A stretch of 64,000 nt of DNA, from the NCBI GenBank assembly GCA_963277665.1, contig OY728120.1, positions 425,264,138-425,328,137 on the forward strand. Reading direction: 5' to 3'. The position numbers were made by a program, and so were the translations under genes. The stretch comes from Viscum album. Lineage: Eukaryota; Streptophyta; Magnoliopsida; Santalales; Viscaceae. Below, in pieces: positions 34,364 through 46,289 of the stretch. Numbering within the stretch: the stretch's first letter is position 1; every line of letters starts with the position of its first letter. Under the pieces are notes generated by a model. The model ran no database searches, had not been told where the DNA came from, and was given only the letters and a program-made list of their open reading frames with translations.

Positions 34364-36707
34364 TATAACACCCCGCTACTCACTTTCAGCTATTTCTATT
34401 CTCTCTTTTGTTTCCCTCTTTATTTGGGTGTGTTTTGGGACTCTCGAGGAAAGAGAGCCTTTGTTGGGGATAATGAACTAAAGTTCAGGGATGTATGTTT
34501 GTTCGAATTAATGAAGTCTATATATAAACATGTTAAAGGCTTTGTGGGGTTCTCAATGATTTCAGAGAACACCGAAGATGGTTTGGGATTTTGAGTAGAA
34601 TTTGGAGTTTCTGATATCTGTTGGGTGATTACACATCATGTAATGATTAAATGTCATGAAAGGGGGCTTCATGACATGTAAAGTTTTCACATCATGTATT
34701 GGTCTCTGGGAAGATATCATGAACTGGTAGAAGGTGTGAAATGTTTACATGCCAGAAATCGTGTTCACATTGTGTAAAGTACACAACCATGAATTGGTTC
34801 AAGGTGTGAAGGATCACACACTGTGAGAATATTACACATCATAAAATAGTAAAAATATGGATTTTTAATCTGAGGTTATGCATTTTTTGGGTGTTTTTAG
34901 GTTTCATGGATTACACAACTTGAAAGGGGGTTTCACGCCATGTAATTCTCATGGAATGGGATTTTTAGGGTGCTTCATGGATGATTTTTATTTCATTAAG
35001 CCATATGTTTCTTCCCTCTCAATTTATGAGATATCCTAGGTGATTTTGGAGACCTATGATATTTTTATATCACTTTGTTCAATTATTGATCTCCATTGTA
35101 GTTTTGATGTGTTTCTCTGGGTGAGTAATCCTTATGCTTCTTCACTGTCATCGATCGCAATAGAACCATTATGTTTTGTTATTGGATACATTGATATATG
35201 ATGATAATCTTCTTGATCCTTTCTTGATCCATTTCACGATCTTCCTCTAGATGCTAACCCTTGCGTTGGTTGTGGTGTTGTATGCGAGTTTATTTGAGGT
35301 ATGTTGTGTCTTGTCCTCTCCACCGATCGTTTTTTTGTTGAATCGATTCTAAGATGTGTGGATTGATTATAGGACCTTCGTTATTGTCTTAGAATTCTTC
35401 CTTGTTGGTTGACCCCATTGCAAGCATGTGTGACTCGATTTTGAGGAATGTGGTTATGTATCTCACCTATGTTGGATGAACTATATTTCTCTAGTTTTGA
35501 GAAGTTTCTTTTTAAATGCAATGGAATTACTGATTGATTGATATGTGTGTGTGGAAATTATTTTTTTGAGAAAAGATGGTTTTCCCCTTAGTTTGGTAAA
35601 ATAAAAGGTATTTTCAAAGAATTGTGAAATGGATTTATGAAATGGTTTTGAAATCATGGTTTTGATGAAATGGTTTGGAAAATAGAGTACAGAGGAAGCC
35701 TTGGGTACTTAGGTGGAAGGTGTAGTAATAAGCCTTATCCATTTGTTTGGGGGTTCATTCATGGGGTGTTCCTCCACTCCCTAGGCCCGTTGATCTGGGG
35801 TCTTGATAGACCTGTTGGGGGGTTCACTTTCTGGGTTGTTTCTATGATCTCTACATTCGATGCATATGACTAAAGACTTGATGTGTACGATTTTATATGC
35901 TTAGGTGAGAGTGTCCTAGCTATCATGACCTGTAGTGATCCTTGGTGTGATATTACCTATGCTTTAGATGTTTTGGATGCTTTTGTCTTGTACTATTTTG
36001 GTTTTTACTTATATGGATTTGATATGATATGTGATGTATGATTTTAATTGATTTGATTACTTTTATGTATATAAAATTCTTTCAAACTATTTTACCTGGC
36101 TTATTTTTGAAATGTAGAAAAGGGAAAATTAAATGTTTTACCATGATTTTGATATAATAACTCTTAAACTATTTATCATGCCTTGTATTCTTTAAATTTG
36201 ATCATATAAAAATTATTTTACAAAGACTTGATATAGAACACATAGGTGGGATCTTATTGAACCTATTTAGCTCACACCCTACACATTCCTTTGGAGGTGT
36301 ATAGACCTTTGTATATATTTTGATTCAAGGAAAGGAATGGATCCACAGTGAGGTGGCAAGGTTTTTGTCAGCTTTTTCTGGGTATATGGTAGGAGTTTAC
36401 CTATTCTATCACATAGAGTAGTCAGTTTTTTTCGTCGCCCTTTTATGTGGGACATGTACTTTGGGATGTTTTGAATGCTTTTGAGTTGCATAGTTTCCAA
36501 TGTCTTCTTCTAGTTAGGGAATATGTTTATCTCTTCCGTTGTTTCTCCCTATTATATATATACATATATACATATTCCATGTTTTTGCTTCAGGTTGGGA
36601 GAAATCATTTCTTATGGTTGTTTTTTGATGCCCGATTGCTAGTTGTCAGCCTGTGGGAATCAAGAACGCCCTTCGAGTATGTGGAAATTCGGTTCGAGTT
36701 CGCCACA
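34364..36707 (+). repeat. 3' LTR of the Ty3/gypsy element
   Basis: It starts at tataacaccccgc directly after a purine-rich tract (atggtagggaattt), which fits a gypsy LTR start (TGTAACACCCCG with a changed second base). The proposed end is ttcgccaca at 36707, just before CACTA terminal-like DNA. It contains several cacatcatgta-type repeats (34630-34830) and no gene. Two short ORFs within (35670-35873, 36447-36764) have no recognised domain. The right end is inferred from the change of character. Confidence 0.65.
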
Positions 36708-37700
36708 TCAGTGCTTTTTTGCAGTACTGATAAAAGTGACACCTTTATCAACGATTTTTTCTAGTGTTGATAATGTTTTTAGTGAGTAATTTAATTTATA
36801 TATAAATATATATATATTTTTAAATAGTATTTATATTAAAATAAGTATATATATGTAAATATAATATATAAAATCAATTTATATAACTTTTAATAAAAAA
36901 TTAATCTTATTTTCATAATTTTATACATAAAAAATATCAAATTTATAATAGTCAAAATGTTTAAAAGTTTGTTTATATATATTAATTACAAAATGTGTAT
37001 ATAATTAAAATAAATATATTATATTCATGTTTTATTTAAACAGTTATATAATATATAAAGGAATATATTTATTTAAATATATATTTATATTGATATTAAA
37101 TAATTTAAAATATATGTACAAGTATAACTGTATGTATGTATGTGTATGTATGTGTATGTGTGTATATGTGTGTATGCATGTGTGTGTGTGTGGATGTATA
37201 TATGTACATATGTATATCTATCATGTGTACATGTATGCATGTACACAAGTCAATTTATTAATTTAATATTATTTATTCTTTTTTAATATCTCTCTATTTT
37301 TAGTATTTTCTGTATTTATTCATTTTTAATATAAATTTATTTTAATATGTTCATCAGGACTATGTGTGTGTGTTTAATTTAATTTGATTTAATTTAATTA
37401 TTAATATTTTGGTACAATTAATATAATTTTTTTAATGTTTTTTTATTTATATAATTAATATCATCTATTTATTCATTTTTCTTCCTTTTTATGTGTCTAT
37501 AATTCATGTAAATGCTATGAATTCAATTTTTAATATATATTTTTTAATTTTTTTAATTGTTTTATTCATTTATTATTATATATTCATTACTAATGTTAAA
37601 AATATATTTAATTGTTTTGTAATATTTATTTATACATATATTTATTTACAATACATGTAGTATCTTCACTATGTTTGTAATTTATATGACTAATATTTAT
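36708..37700. other. Central CACTA terminal-like module and AT-rich spacer
   Basis: 36708-36790 holds a stem-forming sequence (tactgataaaagtg, ctttatcaacg) followed by tttttctagtg, which on the minus strand reads as a CACTA-type end. It marks the point where the two opposing CACTA arms meet. 36790-37700 is over 80 percent A+T by eye, with no CACTA-type start for the right-hand element that I could find. A TG/TATG microsatellite is listed separately. Confidence 0.5.
37120..37225. repeat. TATG/TG microsatellite
   Basis: Alternating tgta, tatg and tg units run for about 100 bases, with the purest stretch tgtgtgtgtgtgg at about 37180-37192. It gives a spurious Cys/Met/Tyr-rich open frame. No function is implied. 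Confidence 0.85.
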
Positions 37701-37705
37701 TCATT

Positions 37706-40680
37706 TTGTGCACAATTCAAATTATAACAAGTGTGAACAATGATGAAGACCATATCGAGGATGTGATTATAGGTACGAATGACGATGAAGATCGTATTGA
37801 GGAAATGGTAAATACAACTGAAGATGAACTTTGTGATTGTCCAAAATTATTTGAGAAGTTAATGAGTTATAAAATGATTCCATTGTATGCTGGTTGTACT
37901 AAATATACAACATTTCCAACCATACAAAAGTTCTATAATTTAAAATATGGAAATAGATGGAGTGAAACCAGTTTAATTAAACTACTTTCTCTCTTAAATG
38001 ATATCTTCCTAGAAGATAATGAGTTTCCTTTCCAAACATATGATGCTAAATGAATGCTACGTTCAATGGGTATGATAAATAAAATAATACATGCATATCT
38101 GAATGACTATATATTGTTTCTCAAGGAACAAAAATCACATAAATTTTTTCCAAAGTGCGGTTCTTCTCGATACAAGAAAGATGAATTGGGTCCTTTGAAA
38201 TTTGTATGGTTCTTTCCAATTATTAAAAGGTTTAGGTTTCTATATAAAATTTAGGTGGCTCAATATAATTAACATGGAACACAAATATAAAAAAAAGATG
38301 GAAAACTTCATCACCCTATAGACTCTCCTCAGTGCAAGAGAATTGATCACGAATATCCTAAATTTGGAAACGAGCCAAGAAACGTTCATCTTGTACAATC
38401 TACAAATGGAGTGAATCTTTTTGGTTTTCAAAGCAACTCTCATAGTACATGACTAGTTATGTTGGAAAATTAATAATTTACACCATGGTTATGAATGAAA
38501 TGAAAATACATCATATTATCTCTACTTATATAAGGACTAAAAAAATAGGTAATGATATTGATGTTTATTTGGAACAATAGATCAAAGAATTGAAATTATT
38601 GTGGGATTCAAGTGTTATGTTGTATTATGATTATAGAAATGAATATTTCATGTTGAGAGCCATGTTGTATGGAATGATAAATAAATTTCTTGCTTATATA
38701 AATTTTTAGGATACATCATTTAAGTAACTGAAAGTCATCCCATTTGTGAATAAGGAAAATAGTCAATTAGGTTGAAATATTCATCAAACACTGTGTTTCT
38801 AGGACATCAAAGATTTTTACCCCAGTGAAATAAGTACCGATATTGGATAACATCATTTGATGGGTATTAATAAGAATGGACAACACCATCTTCACTAACA
38901 TATGTTCACTTATTTGTTAAAGTAAAAGATATAGACACTGCTTGTAAACCTTTTTTGGAAAACCTTATAAAATAGGTTGGAAAAGATAACAATTTTTTTT
39001 GAATTACCATACTGGAATTTTTTGTACATATGACATTTTTTGGATGTTATGAATGTTAAAAAAAATTATGTGATAGTGTCAATGTCACATTACTAAATAC
39101 ACCCAACAAAAAAAAAGGATGAAATTAAGGCTTGGTGGGACACAATTGACATGGGAATATGAGAAGAGTTGGCACCATTTTAGAGTTAAAAACAATCTTT
39201 TCTTCCTCCAAATGCTTACACTCTTTCCAATAAAGAGATATATCATTTTTGTAACTTCTTTAATGATTTAAAGGTCCCATAGGGGTATTCATACAATATC
39301 AAGAATATAATTTAAATGAATGATTTTAAAGTTCACATGGCTGTCATGTTTTGATTCAATATCCAATGCCTATAGATTTACATTTCATTTTTCCCAAGAA
39401 TGTCTATCATACATTAACCAAGATTTTTTTCCTTTTAAAAAATATATATAGCAATGTTATTGACCTGGTAAAATTTATAACCATAGAAAAGGAAATTACT
39501 TTCATATTATCTGAATTGGAGATTTTTTCCCACAAAAATTATTTGATATGATGGCTCACTTGATGGTTCATTTGGTAAGAGAAATTAAACTATGTGGTCC
39601 TATACATTATAGATGGGTATACCCCATTGAATGGTATATGAATATTTTTAAAGGGTGTGCTAAAAATCAAAGTTTTCCCAAAGATTTTATTGTAGAGTGA
39701 TATGTTATGGAGGAAACCATTGAATTATATACCGACTACCCATTTTATGCGAAAAGAATTGGTCTACCGAAATATCACCACACCAAGAAACTTGTGGGTA
39801 AAGGAATTTACAAAATAGATGTTTTCACAATTACTATTACAGAGTAGGAGTAGGACCACCTTTATATTTTTTCATAAATGTTTTGTGGTTTCCCTATATG
39901 TTGAAACCCAAAAAGTAATTATTATGAATTTTAATCCATCAAGGGATAAAATATGGATATAAAATACACATATTTAATAATTTATACGATAGTTTTGGGA
40001 CCATATTTTTAAGGAGTCAACAGAAAATCCAGATTCAATTTCATAATGACTTTGATGGTTAGCCAAAGGAACAAGTGTGCATGTATTATCTTATAATGGT
40101 TATGTAATTAATGACTATATGTTCTATACAAATTAACATGATGAAAATAGTACCATGGAAAATAGTAGAGTTACACTTGTTTCTGAATAAATGCATGTTT
40201 CTGGTACCAAGGATAGAAATATAATTTATGTGAATATGTCATACTTAGACATCATAAAAAAATATGGGATTTGTATTATACAACATTCCAAGGGTCGATT
40301 TTTCAATGAAAGTGGGTTGATAGCATGAGTGATGTTAAAATAGATGAATTATGATTCATGGAAGTGGATTTTAGTTAGTAAGGGTACAAAGATGAACCGT
40401 TTAGAATGGAATCATAATAAGTACATGTAATTTATGTTCTAGATCCCATAAATAGAAAGTGGTAAATTGTTTAGTTATAGACTAAAACCACTGAAGGGTC
40501 AGAAGTCAATTCAACCGAGGATGACCCTTTCATTGGGATGTCACAATCATTTTACAGTGTTCTCAATGTAGAAGTGGTCTTATATGTTATAGTAGAATAT
40601 AATAAATGGATTTGGATACTCGATAGAGGGGTCAAATCTATCAACAATTTAAAAAGGATAGTTAAATAACCAGGTTATAT
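37706..40680 (+). pseudogene. TNPD/TNP2-like CACTA transposase, right copy
   Basis: This is the fullest transposase copy. The N-terminal part (37706-38254) reads CPKLFEKLMSYKMIPLYAGC, TTFPTIQKFYNLKYG and LNDYILFLKEQKSHKFFPKC, the standard entry to Transposase_21. About 38255-38760 continues with HPIDSPQCKRIDHEYPKFGN, EPRNVHL and NDIDVYLEQ. The region near 38800 carries the FLGHRRFLP-type segment in degraded form. DUF4218 spans about 39350-39740 (MMAHLMVHLVREIKLCG, RWVYPIEWYM). DUF4216 spans about 40250-40520 (KKIWDLYYTTFQ, VKIDEL, GYKDEPFRM). It would cut and rejoin element ends. Stops throughout (38051, 38252 and many after 38255) plus indels make it nonfunctional. Tight similarity to the minus-strand left copy shows common origin. 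Confidence 0.85.
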
Positions 40681-40769
40681 TTTTTTGTAATATTCATTGC
40701 ATTACCTCATATTATTATATATTCACTACTTTATTTACATAATTTATATTAAATATTCAACCATTTCTG

Positions 40770-43044
40770 CATATAATGACTTCTTCACCTCCCAAAACTC
40801 CCAATACTGAGGGAAAATAGGTTTCTCAACTTACTGGGGCTACCAATGTAGAGGAACAACAACCTTATGCACATTCCAATGCTACCAATCGAGACGAATA
40901 ACATATTAACGATGTTGAAGCTGAGGAAATGGTAGATGATGAAAAAATATGTCCTAGAAAAAACAAGAGCATTGTATCATGATAGCATTAACAAAAATTA
41001 TTAAGGTGAGAAACAAAGGCATCAAATTCAAGGTTGGATGGAATGCATGCGGCCAACCTATTAATCCCAAAAGTTCATGTTTAGTAGTTACATTGGGATC
41101 ACTACTCGTATGCACATGATAATTGATATATATATGTGGAACAATGTTGTGCCTGTTATTAAGAAACTAATTTGGGATGATATTAGGGAAACATTGTGAT
41201 ATAATTTCTTTATTTTAATAAAAAAATAATGAAATGTTAACTTACCCTTCATTATCCCCTGTAGGGTGCATTTATAGTAGATGAATCTCTAATGAAATTT
41301 TTATTAATGATTGATGGAAAGTATCATAGAGTATTTTTCACAATTTTTATGAAGTATTATCTCAATAATGCTAAAGGTAAAATAAACCTACACCACCACA
41401 TATGTATATACACTTGATAAACCAATAAGCATGGGATGCGTTTATTGGTCATCCTAGGGAGACATTTTTCAGGGTCATTGTGAGTAGTACTACATTTCTT
41501 GAAAATATGTGTATTAATAACTTTGATTAAGAATTGATAATTTATAAAAAAATGATTGAGTGATAAAAATAAGAAATTTGAAACAAAACCAACATACCCT
41601 ACCGTAAAGCAAGGATGGGATATGTTTCACTTGAAAAAAATTGTACGTATTTTAAATCTATTGTAATACTTTTATGTGACATGAAACAACAACATAATTA
41701 TGTCCCTTTGTTTATATTCATATTGATGAATCAAAATACAAATCCACTTCCACTACAGCATGTGTAAATAAATAAGGGATAATAATATATGAAAACAAAT
41801 AAAAATTATGGGAATCATGTGAAAGTATAACACATTTTTTTTATTTACATCGGTATTACATAATAATGATGACTTATTTTATTATATGTTTTATCCAAAT
41901 TATAAATAAGAATCATCATCAGCTGTACCTAATGAACAACTACTATTAGTGGCCTTAAAGTGGCTAGAATTGTATGTCTAAGTCAGATGTGTGGGTTTTG
42001 GGGTGTCACACCGAAAATATTTTGAGGAAATAAATAAATAGGGGGATAAAGATAAGAAAATGGAAGAGTTTCAGGAATGATTAGTTTCTCAAGAAGAAAA
42101 ACTTAATTAGTAGTCCTAGTTGTTAGAAAATTTATGGGAAGTAATCAAAGAGAATAAATAATGAAAGAACAACCACTGCCTGAAGACCTCCCACCCCCAC
42201 TAGCTTTGAGGCGATCCATTCCCCTCAAAGGTCTATATTAGAAGAGGTAATCAATATTTTCAAAAAAATTTATACGAAATTAAAATCAAACAAAAACTGG
42301 TGGCTTTCCTGTCATAATATTATACAGGTTGAAAATTATTGTTATTTTTTACAATAATCACCCACCCATCACCTTGTTGTGAGGGGTACTATGTTAAATA
42401 TGCAAGGACATATTCTAAACAAAAAAACTTCAAATAGGGAATGTGAGAGTGGGGATTCATGTAGCTCATGAGCCAAGAATCGAGCTACCTATTTCACATG
42501 ATGGTGTGAATATTTATATGGTCGAGCAAACAATTGGAACTTTTTTAACATGTCCATTATATCTTTTAAAAATACATGTCGATAAGGAGGTATTCATTTC
42601 CAATTTAATTTTCATGAAAAACCTTTAAAAATTAATGAAAAAGGTCTGAAATGATGAATGTTATTAAAGATAGAAAAAGGGAAGGGGTGGAATGGAAGGT
42701 TGAATAAAAACAATATAAATGATCAACTTATCAATTGAAAATATATTCACAAAGTAAATTTACTTTGTCTGTTCAACTTTCTCATTTATTAACATTAACG
42801 ATTCATGAAAATAAAATGTTAGAAAGTGGTGATGTGAATGCAATTTATTTTGAATAATAGATGTATAGAGAGGCCATTAGAGACTATATTTTTCTTGAGA
42901 ATGTAAATGAAATACTCACACATGAATGTTTAGGAGTCTCAGTTGTAAATATATACATTATGGGTGTTTTCATGATTATTTTATCCAATAGATTATCTAA
43001 TAGGTTTATTATAAATGAATACTATTCATAATTATTGTAGGGAT
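40770..43044 (+). pseudogene. TNPA-like CACTA protein, right copy A
   Basis: It starts with a polar segment from ATG 40774 (MTSSPPKTPNTEGK). Next is ITLTKIIKVRNKGIKFKVGW near 40985-41045 and a degraded SMFGSYIG-like stretch. After a probable intron (gttaacttaccc to cctgtag, about 41237-41273) comes AFIVDESLMKFLLMIDGKYH. A Gln/Lys/Glu-rich coiled segment follows at about 42040-42170. The C-terminal domain lies at 42380-42600 (VRVGIHVAHEPRIELPISHD, IYMVEQTIGTF). The homologous protein in maize En/Spm binds subterminal repeats. Similarity to the other copies continues to about 43044, then stops abruptly. Many stops are present. Confidence 0.75.
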
Positions 43045-44305
43045 ATACCAGGAATGGAACAAACCATGTATTAAAACCCATGGTCCTAGGAAATTTATTA
43101 ATAAAAAGAAAGAACACAAGTATAGAACAAGATGGGTCTCAATGTTAAAAATTGGCACCGACAACACCAAAAAAAAGGTTCATTCAAAAATCATATTCTT
43201 TTATGTCTAATACCCCTTCCTTGGGAGACACCCAAACCTATTAGGTGTATGCCTATATTCCAATTCTTAGTAGACTTCAAAGTGACATCCTTATTATCCA
43301 TGTCTAATGATTTATCTTCCTTATCAAGAGTCTTTATGTCCCGACCTCTAGTGAAATCATTTTTAGATTTCAAATAAAAACCATCATGATTTGAGGTATT
43401 ATCCCTAAGATCATAATCACTCTTTTCCTTGTCATTCTCAATGCCTAAGGATTGTACTTAAGTTAAAAAAGATCAATGAGTATTTCTAAATTCCTCATGA
43501 AAAACTTGTTTGCTATTAGATTTATTTAATATTTTAAGAAGACTAAGTGATTTCTCCCTTACCTTCGATTGGACTTGGATTAAGGGATATTCATTGGAAG
43601 GATTTACCTTCATGGATGAAGTATAAATTTCAATGAAACTTCCATCTTATAGAGCCAAATAATCCACCCTTCCTGAAAGCTTCTTCCTAAGGCCCATTCT
43701 AGAGTAGTCTTTACTCTCAGATTCTTCAACTAGGTCCTCTAGTGTAATAATGAGAAGACCCACTTCAACACCTTCCCTAGATAAATCTCAGTCAGATAGG
43801 GGGTCATAAGCTTCCATTTTGGATTTATCCATAGGTTCACTTGATTTTATCCCTTTATTTTCACTTGTCTTTATAGTATCATTATATGGAAATGGTTACT
43901 AGAACATCTATTAAGACATGGGTAGGATTATACCTCCCTTTTTGTGCTTTTTCAACTATAGAGGAGAGTTCACCCTAGCATATCCCTTTCCCCCCTTACT
44001 TCCACCAGCATTTAAATATTCATCCTCTACTAAATCAACTGCATCTAGATCATGCTCATCTAAGAATCACCCATAGTGTGAGAAACCACATGGATATCCT
44101 CCTTGGTAGCCTCAAAGGATTATAGGATCTATTCAGAAGAGGAACCACCTGAAATAGGGGCCCAACATTTATTAAAATTAGTTGCAACATCTTCACTCTT
44201 TGTCTTGGACTCAATAGTCTAAAATATGCCAACTTATTTCCTCAAAATGGTATTCTCTTTTCTCAAGAAGGAGTGATCTCCTTTGGGCTGCAATATGTTC
44301 CCTAC
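43045..44305 (-). other. Foreign spacer between two transposase copies
   Basis: Neither flanking copy contains this DNA. On the minus strand a polar Ser/Asp/Lys-rich reading with few stops can be followed through much of it (for example LVEESESKDYSRMGLRKKLS and SLDMDNKDVTLKSTKNW). This looks like a hydrophilic ORF1 or gene tail, but no family is recognised. It is more GC-rich than its neighbours. It could be a captured gene fragment or a LINE ORF1 relative. Confidence 0.4.
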
Positions 44306-46200
44306 AAAGGACCAAGTGTGCATGTATTATCTTATAATGGTTATTTAATTAATGATTTTAAGTTCTGTACAAATGAACATGATAAATTTAGTACCATGAA
44401 AAATATTGGAGTTACACTTATGGTGGAAGTGATGCATGTATAAGGCACCAAGTAAAGAAATCCAATTTATGAAAAAATGTCATACTTTGGAATCATCAAA
44501 AAAATATGGTAGTTGGACTATACAACATTCCACATGCCAATTTTTCAATACAAGTGGGTTGATAATTGGAGTGAATTTAAAATAGAATAATTGGGATTCA
44601 TGAAAGTGGATTTCATTAAGTAAGGGTTAAAAGAAGAAGCATTTATAAAGGAATAACATGTAGTAAAATTATTTTATGATCCAAATCCTAAAAACTAAAA
44701 GTGTTCAATTGTTATATTATCAACTAAAACCACTAAATTGTTAGATGTCAATTCAACTAAGGATGACCAATTATAAATTTTTATTCTATGGTGCCTCACT
44801 CCCCTAGTTATATCTCTTGATCTATGTATCTTATAGGGTTTCCTTTAGAATCTCCTTGCAGTTCCGGTGATGGAACTTCACCCCTTATCACCTTTCCTTC
44901 CCCCTTGACATCTCTATGATGGATCTCGCTTCTTCTATGTTCTCATCTTTCCCCTTTCTCTCTCCATTCTGAGATCTCTTCTCATTGGCGACACTACTCT
45001 ATTGGTGTTTCAATGGAATAATATACTGACCCTATTCCTTTATCACTAGATCCATTGTTTTTTAACCCCATTTTGGTTTTACATGATGGTACTCATGCAA
45101 TTTAGGATCGTGTTCATGAGGAATTTTGTGGGGTCATCCTTCTGTGTTTTTTTTGGTTTTTTAGGGCCTTAAATACTTCTTTCTCTACTCTTATCACCTA
45201 ACCTATAATTTCCAAACCCTATACTAGTTTGTGATGATGGTTCTTTAGAGGTTTGGGGTTATGTTGGAGGTGGGGTTTGGAAGTGCCTATCTCATCACTG
45301 TGCTTTCCCTTTCCTCTTCTCCTACTGTTGATCCCTTTGTTCTAGACCCCATCTTGGTCTTGTTCATAGGTGTTTGCGGTAGTTTGGGACTGTACTAGTG
45401 GAGGTGGTTGACATAGATGCTTGGGTCTTGCTTCCTGATGATTTAATCCTACTTCTTTAGATGGTTTTCACTTTTGTTCAGCCTCATCTTAGTGATCTAA
45501 TTCTTTTTTTGGTTTTCTTTTTGGTGTTTCTTATCTGATCTCCATCAGTGGTGGTTTGGTTCAAGCTCCATTTCTTACATTTGGTTCATGATTGTGGCGT
45601 TAGTGTTCATAGTGGAACTATTATTTGGTGTTTTTCAATGGTGATGATGGATTCCAGTCAACGTTTCTCACCGACAAGCTGGTGTCGACGAAGGGTTCAA
45701 TATCGTTGAAGATTTGTTTGTGCAAGTGTAGATTCTGTTAATGATGGTCTTGATGGGTTGAAGTGATAGTGGTGACGGAGGTTAGGTGATTGGACTGAGG
45801 TGACGAAGTTAATGGTGGCACTATGCTCGATGCACCTAATCCATAACAGGTGACAATGATGCTTTTGGATTTGAATTTTTAATGTTTGAATTTTAAAAGT
45901 GGGTTGATTGGGTTTTGATGTATTAAATTTTTGGTTTTTCTATTCTGTGTGAAAGGCATGTGGGTTCCCACTAACCCCTTAAAAGTGGTATATAATGAAA
46001 ATACCAAAAAAAAAATCATTTTGAAAAAAATGAGGATGACCCTTTTATTGGAACGTTTCAATCATTTCATAGTGGTCCTAATGTAGATGGGGTATTGTAT
46101 GTTTGGGGAGACCATAATAAGGGGATTTGGATACTCTATAGAGGGTTCAAATCCCTTCAACATTAAGAAAAATAGATTTCAATAATCAGGTTATATATTT
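44306..46200 (+). pseudogene. TNPD-like DUF4216 fragment, right copy B, split by an insertion
   Basis: The start (ccaagtgtgcatgtattatc, 44310-44329) repeats copy A from about 40072 almost exactly. The DUF4216-like stretch is followed to 44768, interrupted by a 1264-bp insertion and resumed at 46033 (ggatgacccttttattgg), closing near 46190. The catalytic part of the transposase is absent. This marks a partial tandem duplication within the right arm. Confidence 0.75.
44760..46041 (+). mobile_element. 1.26-kb insertion with 9-bp target duplication and A-rich end
   Basis: The insert 44769-46032 is flanked by aggatgacc at 44760-44768 and 46033-46041; copy A has this word once (about 40520-40528), so the empty site is known. 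The right end is A-rich (accaaaaaaaaaatc, then gaaaaaaatg), as in a LINE, SINE or processed transcript copied in plus orientation. The body is CT-rich at first and G-rich later; no long frame or domain was identified. A non-LTR retroposon of unknown family or a retrocopied transcript are both possible. Confidence 0.7.
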
Positions 46201-46289
46201 TTGTAATATACATTATGTTACCTAATATTTCTAGCTGTTCACAAATGAATTTATATAATATAAATTAAATTGTCAACCACTTCTATAGA

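Larger units (their letters stand above)
23288..36765 (-). mobile_element. Left CACTA (En/Spm-like) element, inverted, interrupted by gypsy
   Basis: Going inward from the left are a terminal palindromic module (23288-23552), a conserved short segment (about 23725-23806), a 178-bp repeat array, a noncoding conserved stretch, a TNPA-like pseudogene and the 3' half of a TNPD-like transposase, all coding leftward on the minus strand. The transposase 5' half is missing. A truncated Ty3/gypsy element occupies 31830-36707. The right edge is proposed at 36765, where tttttctagtg reads on the minus strand as CACTAGAAAAA. The proposed left edge reads tACTATAGAAAT, so its first base differs from CACTA. 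The whole arm is the inverse of 36.8-54.9 kb. The exact ends and 3-bp target duplication are not proven. Confidence 0.7.

Noticed and set aside
35670..36764. Two short open frames inside the gypsy LTR
   Set aside because: They lie within an LTR-like sequence, lack domains and are no longer than expected by chance.
37027..37266. Cys/Met/Tyr-rich small protein
   Set aside because: It is the translation of a TG/TATG microsatellite.
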